From an uncultured bacterium (GTDB taxonomy: Bacteria; Bacillota; Clostridia; Lachnospirales; Lachnospiraceae), in contig CAJMON010000039.1 in assembly GCA_905214955.1 (NCBI GenBank), positions 1 through 28,338 of the forward strand: a stretch of DNA of 28,338 nt, read 5' to 3'. Under the pieces are notes generated by a model. That model saw nothing but the letters and a program-made list of their open reading frames with translations. It was not told the DNA's origin and made no database searches. Shown in pieces: positions 7,699 to 15,792 of this stretch (positions are counted from its first letter, which is position 1; every line of letters begins with the position of its first letter). The translations under genes were made by a program, and so were the position numbers.

Positions 7699-8366
7699 AA
7701 AGCTATATTTTCTTTATTCTGGCGGGATATCTTTGCGGAAGCATCTTGTTTGCCTGGATTCTTCCCAGAATATTCTGGGGTGTGGATACTAGAGAAAAAG
7801 GCAGTGACCACAATCCAGGCACTGCCAATGCATTTTTGCTGTGCGGAAGTGTGTGCGGCAGCCTGGTACTTCTTCTGGAGCTGGGCAAAGGATTTCTGCC
7901 GGTCTTTCTGGCAGGAAAATGCCTGCATCCAAGGTCCAGGGCAGAAGAGCTGCTGTTTGCCCTTGCAGCGGCAGCTCCGGTGGCAGGACATGCATGGCCG
8001 GTATTTTCCTTTGGAAAAAAAGGCGGAAAAGGGATCGCTGTTTCCTTCGGGGTATTTCTTGGATTGTTTATGGAGCCAGGTCCTTTGCGGCTGCTGGTCT
8101 TTTTTTATCTGCTGTTTTCCCTGGCAGTCCAGGTCAATCCACACGGTCTGCGTACCGTGCTGACTTATGCCTGTGTAATGGGTGGGGTGTGGTTTGCAGC
8201 ACACTGGCGTCCGGCCATTCTGACAGCGTGTCTGACTGGAGGAATTGTGATTCTTCGAAATCTTTGCTCCGCACTGGAGGAAAAGCCGCAGATCTGCGTG
8301 CTTCCCATGATAGAAAGACGTTATTTTCGAAAAGTAAAAGAAGAGCAGGAGGACAGAAAACTATGA
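7695..8366 (+). CDS. PlsY-like glycerol-3-phosphate acyltransferase (divergent)
   Basis: A 223-residue polytopic membrane protein with about five hydrophobic segments. PlsY transfers an acyl group from acyl-phosphate to glycerol-3-phosphate. Motif 2 is clear (KKGGKGIAVSFG, 108-119), preceded by GHAWPVF (98-104). Motif 1, normally like GSGNIGATN, here reads GSDHNPGTANAF (36-47), and motif 3 (RNLCSALEE) is degenerate, so this may be a paralogue with a different acceptor. The GTG at 7695 overlaps the preceding TGA (GTGA) and has GAAAGGA 8 nt upstream; an earlier in-frame GTG at 7671 lacks such a site. The TGA overlaps the topB ATG. A canonical plsY elsewhere in the genome would support the paralogue reading. 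Confidence 0.75.
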   Translation: MKSYIFFILAGYLCGSILFAWILPRIFWGVDTREKGSDHNPGTANAFLLCGSVCGSLVLLLELGKGFLPVFLAGKCLHPRSRAEELLFALAAAAPVAGHAWPVFSFGKKGGKGIAVSFGVFLGLFMEPGPLRLLVFFYLLFSLAVQVNPHGLRTVLTYACVMGGVWFAAHWRPAILTACLTGGIVILRNLCSALEEKPQICVLPMIERRYFRKVKEEQEDRKL

Positions 8367-10561
8367 AAGCATTGGTAATCGCAGAAAAACCTTCTGTGGC
8401 AAGAGACATTGCCAGAGTGCTGCACTGCCAGAAGCAGTTGAACGGCGCTTTGGAGGGAAATGAATACATTGTTACCTGGGCACTGGGACATCTGGTGACA
8501 CTGGCAGACCCGGAAGCCTATGACAAAAAATACGCCCAGTGGAAGATGGAAGATCTCCCTATGATTCCTACAAAGATGGAACTGGTGGTGATCAAGCAGA
8601 CGGCAAAGCAGTACGGAGCCGTGAAAGCCCAGCTGTTCCGCCAGGATGTGGGTTCCATTATCATTGCCACGGATGCGGGAAGAGAAGGAGAGCTGGTGGC
8701 TAGATGGATTCTGGAGAAATCCGGGTGCAAAAAGCCTATCAAACGGCTGTGGATTTCTTCTGTGACAGACAAAGCCATCCGGGAAGGGTTTGCCCATTTA
8801 AAAGACGGACGCGCCTACAATGATCTTTACCAGGCGGCAGCCGCCAGGGCACAGGCAGACTGGCTAGTGGGCATCAATGCCACCAGAGCCCTGACCTGCA
8901 AGTACAATGCCCAGCTTTCCTGCGGCCGTGTCCAGACCCCTACCCTTGCCATGATTGCGGAAAGAGAAGAGGAAATCAAAGGCTTTGTGCCAAAAGAATA
9001 TTATGGAATGCGTCTGACGGCAGGAAAGACTTTATGGACCTGGCAGGATGCCAAAAGCGGTTCCCTTCGGACCTTTGAAAAAGAACGGGCAGAGGGTCTG
9101 AAAAAGAAGCTTTCCGGAGGCACTCTTACCGTATCAGAAGCAGACCGTACTTCTAAAAAACAGCCAGCTCCAGGCCTCTTTGATCTGACAGAACTCCAGA
9201 GGGAAGCCAACAGACGGTTTGGCTATTCTGCGAAAGAGACCCTGAACATCTGCCAGAGGCTGTATGAAAACCACAAAGTGCTGACCTATCCAAGAACCGA
9301 TTCCAGGTATTTAAGCGCGGATGTGGTGGATACCTTAAAAGAGCGTTTATCTGCCTGTGGAGTGGGACCGTATAAAAAGCTGGCAGGAGCGTTGATGGCA
9401 AAGCCGATCAAAGCCAACGCGTCCTTTGTAGACAACAAAAAGGTCAGTGACCACCACGCTATCATTCCCACCGAGCAGTTTGTCCAGCTGGACCACATGA
9501 CCATTGACGAGCGAAGAGTGTATGATTTGGTGGTGCGAAGATTCTTGGCAGTCCTTTATCCGCCCTTTGTTTATGAGCAGGTGACGGTGAAAGGAGAGGT
9601 GGCAGGAGAAACCTTCCTTGCCAAAGGAAAACAGATTCTGTCCGTCGGGTGGAAGGAGGTCTATGAAGGGGGAAATGTGCTGGAGGATGAGGAAGAAACG
9701 GATGCCGAAAGCGTAAAAGAACAGACTCTGCCCCAGCTTGAAAAAGGAAGCCGTCTGGGAATTGACCGGGCAGAAGTGACCACAGGGAAAACCAAGCCCC
9801 CAGCCCCGTTTAACGAAGCCACCCTTCTGTCTGCCATGGAAAATCCGGTGAAGTATCTTCAGACGAAAAACGGGCTGGCAGCGAAAACCCTGGGAGAGAC
9901 CGGAGGCCTGGGAACCGTGGCTACACGGGCGGATATCATTGAAAAATTATTCAACAGTTTTCTCATGGAAAAGCGGGGAAAAGAAATTTTCCTTACCTCC
10001 AAAGGACGCCAGCTCTTAGGCCTGGTGCCGGAGGATTTAAAGAAGCCGGAACTGACGGCGGACTGGGAAATGCGTTTATCAAAGATTGCAGAAGGAAAGC
10101 TGGAGAAAAATACTTTTATCCAGGATATTGAAGGGTATACCAGAGAACTCACCGGAGAAATCCGCACAGGTGAAGGAACCTTCCGCCATGACAACCTGAC
10201 CAATAAACGGTGTCCCCAGTGCGGAAAACGCCTGCTGGCGGTCAATGGAAAGAACAGCCGCCTACTGGTATGCCAGGATAGAGAATGCGGCTACCGGGAA
10301 ACCATTGCCAGAACCAGCAATGCCAGATGCCCCCAGTGCCACCGGAAAATGGAGCTGGTGGGAAAAGGGGAGGACGAAACCTTCATCTGTACCACCTGCG
10401 GGCACAAAGAAAAGCTGTCTGCATTTAAAAAACGCAGGGAAAAAGAAGGCGCAGGTGTCTCCAAGAAGGATGTACAGCGCTATTTAAACAAGCAGAAAAA
10501 AGAGGCCGAAGAGCCAGTGAACAATGCATTTGCCGCAGCCTTTGCAAAACTGAAATTGTAA
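8363..10561 (+). CDS. topB: DNA topoisomerase III (type IA)
   Basis: A 732-residue type IA topoisomerase that cuts and passes single DNA strands, relaxing negative supercoils and decatenating. The TOPRIM domain runs over about residues 1-140 with the metal-binding DAGREGE at 104-110. The catalytic tyrosine is Y309 in LTYPRTDSRYL. SDHHAIIPTE follows, typical of TopB. The C-terminus carries two four-cysteine zinc ribbons starting at C617 and about C656, then a basic tail. The ATG at 8363 overlaps the plsY-like stop (ATGA) with AGGAGGA upstream. The frame is open much further upstream (to 7841), but that stretch is the plsY-like gene in another frame. Its place behind lipid genes is probably transcriptional convenience. 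No clear terminator follows. Confidence 0.95.
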   Translation: MKALVIAEKPSVARDIARVLHCQKQLNGALEGNEYIVTWALGHLVTLADPEAYDKKYAQWKMEDLPMIPTKMELVVIKQTAKQYGAVKAQLFRQDVGSIIIATDAGREGELVARWILEKSGCKKPIKRLWISSVTDKAIREGFAHLKDGRAYNDLYQAAAARAQADWLVGINATRALTCKYNAQLSCGRVQTPTLAMIAEREEEIKGFVPKEYYGMRLTAGKTLWTWQDAKSGSLRTFEKERAEGLKKKLSGGTLTVSEADRTSKKQPAPGLFDLTELQREANRRFGYSAKETLNICQRLYENHKVLTYPRTDSRYLSADVVDTLKERLSACGVGPYKKLAGALMAKPIKANASFVDNKKVSDHHAIIPTEQFVQLDHMTIDERRVYDLVVRRFLAVLYPPFVYEQVTVKGEVAGETFLAKGKQILSVGWKEVYEGGNVLEDEEETDAESVKEQTLPQLEKGSRLGIDRAEVTTGKTKPPAPFNEATLLSAMENPVKYLQTKNGLAAKTLGETGGLGTVATRADIIEKLFNSFLMEKRGKEIFLTSKGRQLLGLVPEDLKKPELTADWEMRLSKIAEGKLEKNTFIQDIEGYTRELTGEIRTGEGTFRHDNLTNKRCPQCGKRLLAVNGKNSRLLVCQDRECGYRETIARTSNARCPQCHRKMELVGKGEDETFICTTCGHKEKLSAFKKRREKEGAGVSKKDVQRYLNKQKKEAEEPVNNAFAAAFAKLKL

Positions 10562-10591
10562 GAAAATGTTGGGATTGGGTGCAAGTTGCGG

Positions 10592-10620
10592 TTGTAGTTT
10601 AAAACGTGATATGGTATACT
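10592..10620 (+). promoter_or_regulatory. promoter of the pyrH cluster
   Basis: TTGTAG (10592-10597), 17 nt, then TATACT (10615-10620) with an extended TGG ahead of it. The start codon is 34 nt beyond the -10. It matches the extended -10 style seen before the FHA operon. Confidence 0.65.
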
Positions 10621-10654
10621 TGCGGTATAAAAATCTACACATAGAGGTGCAAAC

Positions 10655-11350
10655 ATGAAAAGAGTTCTGTTAAAACTGAGCGGAGAAGCTCTTGCAGGAA
10701 AGAAAGGAACCGGTTTTGATGAGGCCACCGTTGTCGGAGTGGCAAAACAGGTAAAGAGCCTGGTTGACGGCGGTATCCAGGTGGGAATCGTCATCGGCGG
10801 CGGGAATTTCTGGAGAGGACGTTCCAGTGAAAATATTGACCGTACAAAAGCAGACCAGATCGGTATGCTGGCTACGGTTATGAACTGCATCTATGTTTCC
10901 GAGATCTTCCGCAGCGAAGGGATGAAGACCCAGGTGCTGACCCCGTTTGCCTGCGGTTCTTTCACAGAGCTGTTCTCCAAAGACCGTGCAGTCAGAGGAC
11001 TGGAAGAAGGCGTGGTATCCTTCTTTGCAGGCGGAACCGGTCATCCGTATTTCTCTACGGATACTGCTACCGTTCTGCGTGCCATTGAGATCGAAGCAGA
11101 TGTGATCCTTCTGGCAAAATCCATTGACGGTGTTTACGACAGCGATCCAAAGGATAACCCAGATGCAAAGAAATACGAGGAAGTATCCATTCAGGAAGTC
11201 ATTGACAAAGATCTGAAGGTTGTGGATATGACAGCTTCCATTCTCTGCAAAGAGAACAAAATGCCCATGCTGGTATTTGGCCTGAATCAGGAAAACAGCA
11301 TTGTGGATACGGTAAACGGAACATGTAACGGCACCAGAGTGACCGTATAA
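10655..11350 (+). CDS. pyrH: UMP kinase
   Basis: A 231-residue amino-acid-kinase-fold UMP kinase (UMP + ATP to UDP + ADP), cytoplasmic and usually hexameric. Visible motifs are KLSGEAL near the N-terminus, GGGNFWRG (about residues 49-56), GTGHPYFSTDTA and DGVYDSDPK, the last typical of the UMP/aspartokinase fold. Length is normal. The start ATG at 10655 follows AGAGGTG. It is first in the cluster and 19 nt upstream of frr, the usual pairing. In many Firmicutes rpsB-tsf precede pyrH; here topB does. Confidence 0.97.
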   Translation: MKRVLLKLSGEALAGKKGTGFDEATVVGVAKQVKSLVDGGIQVGIVIGGGNFWRGRSSENIDRTKADQIGMLATVMNCIYVSEIFRSEGMKTQVLTPFACGSFTELFSKDRAVRGLEEGVVSFFAGGTGHPYFSTDTATVLRAIEIEADVILLAKSIDGVYDSDPKDNPDAKKYEEVSIQEVIDKDLKVVDMTASILCKENKMPMLVFGLNQENSIVDTVNGTCNGTRVTV

Positions 11351-11369
11351 AACAGGAGGAAAAGACCAC

Positions 11370-11924
11370 ATGGATGAGAAAATCAAAGTTTATAACGAGA
11401 AAATGACCAAATCATACAACAACCTGCTGCAGGAGTTTCAGGGAATCCGCGCAGGTCGTGCCAACCCCCACGTACTGGACAAGCTGGTGGTAGATTACTA
11501 TGGCACACCCACCCCGATTCAGCAGGTAGGAAACATCACCGTTCCGGAAGCAAGAATTCTTCAGATCCAGCCCTGGGAATCCAAGCTGATCAAAGAGATC
11601 GAAAAAGCCATCATGACTTCTGATATCGGCATCAACCCCAGCAACGACGGACGCACCATCCGCCTGGTATTCCCGGAACTGACCGAGGAACGCAGAAAAG
11701 ACCTGGTAAAAGAAGTGAAGAAAAAAGGAGAGGGCGCGAAAGTAGCCATCCGCAACATCCGCCGGGATGCCAACGATGCATTTAAGAAACTTGGCAAGAC
11801 TGCAGATGTGTCAGAAGATGAGATCAAAGACTTAAACGATGAGATCCAGAAACTGACGGACAAATACATTAAAGATGTGGATAAGGCCATTGAGGAAAAA
11901 TCCAAAGAGATCATGACCGTATAA
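11370..11924 (+). CDS. frr: ribosome recycling factor
   Basis: A 184-residue ribosome recycling factor of normal length. It splits post-termination ribosomes together with EF-G. The characteristic segments are FQGIRAGRANPHVLD (near residues 23-37), YYGTPTPIQQVGNI and, in the second long helix, RRDANDAFKK. The start ATG at 11370 is preceded by AGGAGGAAAAG. It follows pyrH by 19 nt. A hairpin with a T-run lies between it and uppS and could reduce read-through. Confidence 0.98.
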   Translation: MDEKIKVYNEKMTKSYNNLLQEFQGIRAGRANPHVLDKLVVDYYGTPTPIQQVGNITVPEARILQIQPWESKLIKEIEKAIMTSDIGINPSNDGRTIRLVFPELTEERRKDLVKEVKKKGEGAKVAIRNIRRDANDAFKKLGKTADVSEDEIKDLNDEIQKLTDKYIKDVDKAIEEKSKEIMTV

Positions 11925-11938
11925 GAGGATAAAAACAG

Positions 11939-11965
11939 AAGGGGGGCAGACAAGTCCCCCTTTTT
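11939..11965 (+). terminator. intra-operon terminator/attenuator after frr
   Basis: A G-run (11941-11946) can pair with CCCCC (11956-11960) across a 9-nt loop, followed by five T residues. The uppS start is 36 nt further on with no obvious new promoter, so partial read-through is likely. Confidence 0.65.
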
Positions 11966-12000
11966 GGCATCAGAGAAACATGGAAATGGAGGAAATGAAT

Positions 12001-12708
12001 ATGGTAATACCCCAGCATGTCGCCATCATTCTAGATGGAAACGGCCGATGGGCAAAAAGCAAAGGAATGCCCCGAAATTACGGACACAGCAAAGGCGCAA
12101 AGAACCTGGAAGTGATCTGTGAGGATGCCTGGAACATGGGAATCAAATATCTGACAGTCTACCTGTTCTCTACGGAAAACTGGAAGCGCTCCAAAGAAGA
12201 GGTGGATGGTCTGATGAAGCTGTTCCGCAGCTACACCAGGACCTGCATCAAAACGGCAAGAAAAAACAATATGCGGGTGCGGGTGCTGGGAGATCCCACA
12301 GCACTTGCCGAGGATTTACAGGCCAGCTTAAAAGAACTGGAAGAAAGCTCCAAAGAAAATACCGGACTGCAGTTCCAGATTGCCATCAATTACGGCAGCC
12401 GGGATGAGATTGTCCGGGCAGTGCGCCATGTGGCAGCCGACTGCGTGGGTGGAAAGCTTTCTCCGGACCAGATTACTGAGACGGTATTTTCTGGATACCT
12501 GGATACCAGGGACGTACCGGACCCGGATCTTTTGATCCGCACCAGCGGTGAACAGCGCCTGTCCAATTACCTGCTCTGGCAGCTGGCTTACACGGAATTC
12601 TATTTTACGGAAGTGCCCTGGCCGGCATTTACCAAGGAGGATCTGTGGAAAGCCATTGAAAAGTACAATGCCAGGGAACGCCGGTACGGCGGCGCAGAGG
12701 AGGCGTAA
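12001..12708 (+). CDS. uppS: undecaprenyl diphosphate synthase (cis-prenyltransferase)
   Basis: A 235-residue cis-prenyltransferase that extends farnesyl-PP with isopentenyl-PP to the C55 lipid carrier for peptidoglycan and teichoic acid. The catalytic LDGNGRWAK puts the key Asp at residue 12. YLFSTENW and the C-terminal RTSGEQRLSNYLLWQ with AYTEFYF are conserved. Four in-frame ATGs cluster at 11980, 11986, 11995 and 12001. GGAGG at 11988-11992 is 8 nt before the last one, so I chose 12001. Its product links to Dxr (isoprenoid precursors), encoded two genes downstream. The cdsA gene follows after 3 nt. Confidence 0.96.
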   Translation: MVIPQHVAIILDGNGRWAKSKGMPRNYGHSKGAKNLEVICEDAWNMGIKYLTVYLFSTENWKRSKEEVDGLMKLFRSYTRTCIKTARKNNMRVRVLGDPTALAEDLQASLKELEESSKENTGLQFQIAINYGSRDEIVRAVRHVAADCVGGKLSPDQITETVFSGYLDTRDVPDPDLLIRTSGEQRLSNYLLWQLAYTEFYFTEVPWPAFTKEDLWKAIEKYNARERRYGGAEEA

Positions 12709-12711
12709 AGG

Positions 12712-13524
12712 ATGTTTAAGACAAGACTGATCAGCGGAATCGTGCTGGTGCTCATTGCGCTGCTGACCATTATTACCGGAGGATGGGTACTGTGGGGAAC
12801 TCTTCTGGCGCTGTCCCTTATCGGAGTTTTTGAGCTGTACCGTGCCGTGGGTCTCTGGAAAAAAGAAAACCGCAGCCTGACTTATACCGGACTTGCGGGA
12901 GTTGTGTTTTATTATCTTCTGTTAGGATTCAAAGCAGATGCATATACTATGACGGGCCTGATTCTTGTGCTGGTCGTGATTATGGCTGTCTATGTGTTTT
13001 CTTATCCCAAATACCATGCAGAGCAGATCATGGCAGCCTTTTTTGGCATCATTTACGTGGCAGTTATGCTTTCCTACGTGTATCAGACCCGGAATGTTCA
13101 GGATGGTGCTTTCCTTGTATGGCTGATCTTTCTGTGTTCCTGGGGATGTGATACCTGCGCCTACTGTGTGGGAATGCTCATTGGAAAGCACAAAATGTCT
13201 CCCAAGTTAAGCCCGAAAAAGTCGGTAGAGGGAGCCATCGGCGGTGTGGCAGGAGCAGCCATTTTAGGAGCTGTCTATGCAGCGGCCATGGGAGGCCATC
13301 TGGAAGGAAGCGGAAACAAGGTGCTGATTTATGCGCTGATCTGCGCAGTTGGCGCACTGATTTCCATGGTGGGAGACTTAGCAGCCTCTGCCATTAAAAG
13401 AAACCATGACATTAAGGATTATGGAAAACTGATTCCCGGCCACGGCGGTGTGCTGGACCGTTTTGACAGTGTGATCTTTACCGCTCCGGTGATCTATTTC
13501 CTGGCCCTGCTGTTTGCGGCATAG
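12712..13524 (+). CDS. cdsA: phosphatidate cytidylyltransferase (CDP-diacylglycerol synthase)
   Basis: A 270-residue polytopic membrane enzyme making CDP-diacylglycerol from phosphatidate and CTP, the branch point for phospholipids. About eight hydrophobic segments are visible. The C-terminal signature is intact: SAIKRNHDIKDYGKLIPGHG followed by GVLDRFDS. The loop that in many homologues reads SDTGAYFVG here is SWGCDTCAYCVG, unusually cysteine-rich. The start ATG at 12712 is 3 nt after the uppS stop, and its Shine-Dalgarno (GGAGG) lies within uppS, indicating coupling. Confidence 0.96.
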   Translation: MFKTRLISGIVLVLIALLTIITGGWVLWGTLLALSLIGVFELYRAVGLWKKENRSLTYTGLAGVVFYYLLLGFKADAYTMTGLILVLVVIMAVYVFSYPKYHAEQIMAAFFGIIYVAVMLSYVYQTRNVQDGAFLVWLIFLCSWGCDTCAYCVGMLIGKHKMSPKLSPKKSVEGAIGGVAGAAILGAVYAAAMGGHLEGSGNKVLIYALICAVGALISMVGDLAASAIKRNHDIKDYGKLIPGHGGVLDRFDSVIFTAPVIYFLALLFAA

Positions 13525-13542
13525 GAAGGAGAAATCATACAG

Positions 13543-14700
13543 ATGAAAAACATAGCAGTATTAGGTTCTACCGGTTCCATTGGCACCCAGACGCTGGAAG
13601 TGGCAGCAGCCAATCCAGAAGAACTGAAGGTGACAGCCCTGGCAGCCGGAAGAAATATCAGGCTTTTGGAAGAACAGATCCGCAGGTTCCATCCCCTGGC
13701 AGCAGCTGTGTGGGACGAAAAAGATGCGGCACTTCTGCGGACGGCAGTGGCAGATTTGGATGTGAAAATTTACAGCGGCATGGAAGGCCTGATTGAGATT
13801 TCCACCATGAAGGAGTCCGATGTGCTGGTGACAGCCATTGTGGGCATGATCGGCATCCGTCCTACCATTGCAGCCATTGAGGCAGGAAAAGACATTGCCT
13901 TGGCAAACAAAGAGACTCTGGTGACGGCGGGACATCTGATTATGCCTCTGGCGGAAAAGTGCGGTGTTCGAATTCTTCCCGTGGACAGTGAACACAGCGC
14001 CATTTTCCAATCCTTAAACGGTGATGACAAGAAACGGATTTCCAAAATCCTTCTGACAGCTTCCGGCGGTCCCTTCCGAGGAAAGAAGCGGGCAGATCTG
14101 GAGCATGTCCGTGTGGAAGACGCCTTAAAACATCCCAACTGGAGCATGGGTGCCAAGATCACCATTGATTCCGCATCTCTGGTGAACAAGGGACTGGAAG
14201 TGATGGAAGCCAGATGGCTGTTTGGCACCAGCCTGGATCAGATTCAGGTGGTGGTTCAGCCCCAGAGTGTGATTCATTCCATGGTGGAATACCAGGATGG
14301 AGCCGTGATGGCACAGCTTGGCACGCCGGATATGAAGCTGCCCATCCAGTATGCCCTGTTTTATCCGGAGCGCAGATATCTGGCAGGAGAGCGGCTGGAC
14401 TTTGCGAAGCTTGGAAAGATTACTTTTGAAGAGCCGGATATGGAGACCTTTAAAGGTCTGCCGCTGGCGCTGCAGGCTGCCAGAACGGGCGGTTCCATGC
14501 CAGTAGTCTTTAATGCGGCAAATGAATGTGCTGTGGCCAGATTCCTGAAAGGAAAAATCCGGTTCTTGGAGATTTACGATATCATTGAAGACTGCATGGC
14601 GAACCACAAAGCCATTCCCAATCCTTCTGTGGAGGAGATTCTGGATGCAGAAGCTTCTGTCTATGAACAGATCGAAAGAAAGCATCCGTCTGAAAAATAA
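13543..14700 (+). CDS. dxr: 1-deoxy-D-xylulose-5-phosphate reductoisomerase
   Basis: A 385-residue cytoplasmic enzyme of the MEP isoprenoid pathway: DXP + NADPH to MEP. The NADPH-binding GSTGSIGTQTL lies at 8-18. NKETLVTAG, the metal-binding DSEHSAIFQ and the flexible-loop ASGGPFRG are conserved. Length is normal. The start ATG at 13543 follows AGGAAGGAGAAA, 18 nt after cdsA. It supplies isopentenyl precursors used by UppS in the same cluster. Confidence 0.97.
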   Translation: MKNIAVLGSTGSIGTQTLEVAAANPEELKVTALAAGRNIRLLEEQIRRFHPLAAAVWDEKDAALLRTAVADLDVKIYSGMEGLIEISTMKESDVLVTAIVGMIGIRPTIAAIEAGKDIALANKETLVTAGHLIMPLAEKCGVRILPVDSEHSAIFQSLNGDDKKRISKILLTASGGPFRGKKRADLEHVRVEDALKHPNWSMGAKITIDSASLVNKGLEVMEARWLFGTSLDQIQVVVQPQSVIHSMVEYQDGAVMAQLGTPDMKLPIQYALFYPERRYLAGERLDFAKLGKITFEEPDMETFKGLPLALQAARTGGSMPVVFNAANECAVARFLKGKIRFLEIYDIIEDCMANHKAIPNPSVEEILDAEASVYEQIERKHPSEK

Positions 14701-14727
14701 CAAGTAAAAAAGAAAGCAGGTGACAGA

Positions 14728-15759
14728 TTGAAGATTGTAATCGCGCTGATTATTTTCAGCCTGATTATTCTGTTCCACGAATTCGGTCATTTCCTTCTGG
14801 CAAAGATGAATAAAGTGACGGTTGTGGAATTTTCTCTTGGGATGGGTCCCAGACTTCTGAGTGTGCAAAAGGGAGAGACACGTTACTCGTTAAAGCTGCT
14901 GCCGTTTGGCGGTTCCTGTATGATGCTGGGAGAAGATGAAGCGACGCAGGAGCCGGGATCTTTCGCCAGCAAATCCGTGTGGGCCAGGATCTCCGTCATT
15001 GCGGCAGGACCTGTTTTCAATTTTATTCTGGCATTTCTGATGTCCATGATTATCGTGGGCAGTGTGGGATATGATGTGCCGGTGCTGGTTGGCGTCAAAG
15101 AGGGATCGCCGGCGGCCAAGGCCGGTCTGGAAGCAGGGGATATCATTGTGAAGATGAATGAAACTTCCATCCATGTCAGCAGGGAGATTACCAACTATAC
15201 CATGTTCCATCAGGGAAAAACTGTGCATATGGTGTGGGAGCATGAGGGAGAGCGAAAAGAAGCAGACATTGTTCCGGCAGTGGGTGAGGATGGCGTGGCA
15301 AGGCTGGGCATTTCTGTCAACAACAATCTCCGTGTAAAAGCCGGTCCCTGGGAAACCATCAAATATGGAGTCTATGAGGTGCGCTACTGGATCCTTACTA
15401 CCATTGACAGTCTGAAAATGCTGTTTACCGGCCAGGTGACCATCAATGACATGTCCGATCCGGTAGGCGTGGTGGATGCCATCGGCACTACCTATGAGCA
15501 GAGCAAATCTGACGGTATCTATTATGTATGGCTGAATATGCTGAATATTTCCATTTTGCTGTCGGCCAACTTAGGTGTCATGAACCTTCTGCCCATTCCG
15601 GCTCTGGATGGAGGAAGGCTGGTTTTTCTCATCATCGAAGCGGTGAGAAGAAAACGGATTGACCCAGAAAAAGAAGGCATGGTGCATTTTGTAGGCCTGA
15701 TGGCGCTGATGTTGCTTATGGTTGTGGTCATGTTCAATGATGTGAGAAAACTTTTTTAA
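14728..15759 (+). CDS. rseP: site-2 (RIP) zinc metalloprotease RseP/RasP
   Basis: A 343-residue membrane metalloprotease that cuts transmembrane substrates such as anti-sigma factors and leftover signal peptides. The zinc site HEFGH is at 17-21 in the first helix, and the second zinc ligand is in NLLPIPALDGGR (Asp near 294). A single PDZ domain spans roughly 118-190 (GSPAAKAGLEAGD). The start is TTG at 14728, preceded by AGCAGGTGA. No ATG lies between it and HEFGH, and the first helix needs this start. It follows dxr by 27 nt in the conserved order cdsA-dxr-rseP. Confidence 0.95.
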   Translation: MKIVIALIIFSLIILFHEFGHFLLAKMNKVTVVEFSLGMGPRLLSVQKGETRYSLKLLPFGGSCMMLGEDEATQEPGSFASKSVWARISVIAAGPVFNFILAFLMSMIIVGSVGYDVPVLVGVKEGSPAAKAGLEAGDIIVKMNETSIHVSREITNYTMFHQGKTVHMVWEHEGERKEADIVPAVGEDGVARLGISVNNNLRVKAGPWETIKYGVYEVRYWILTTIDSLKMLFTGQVTINDMSDPVGVVDAIGTTYEQSKSDGIYYVWLNMLNISILLSANLGVMNLLPIPALDGGRLVFLIIEAVRRKRIDPEKEGMVHFVGLMALMLLMVVVMFNDVRKLF

Positions 15760-15792
15760 AGGGCCTGCATATACTGCTATGAGGAATCTGCG

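Noticed and set aside
7841..8362. N-terminal extension of topoisomerase III upstream of 8363
   Set aside because: The extra residues are the plsY-like gene read in another frame; the TOPRIM domain starts exactly at the ATG at 8363, which has a good ribosome site.
14125..14868. Minus-strand open frame of 247 codons across dxr and rseP
   Set aside because: It overlaps two conserved genes in full and shows no protein family features.
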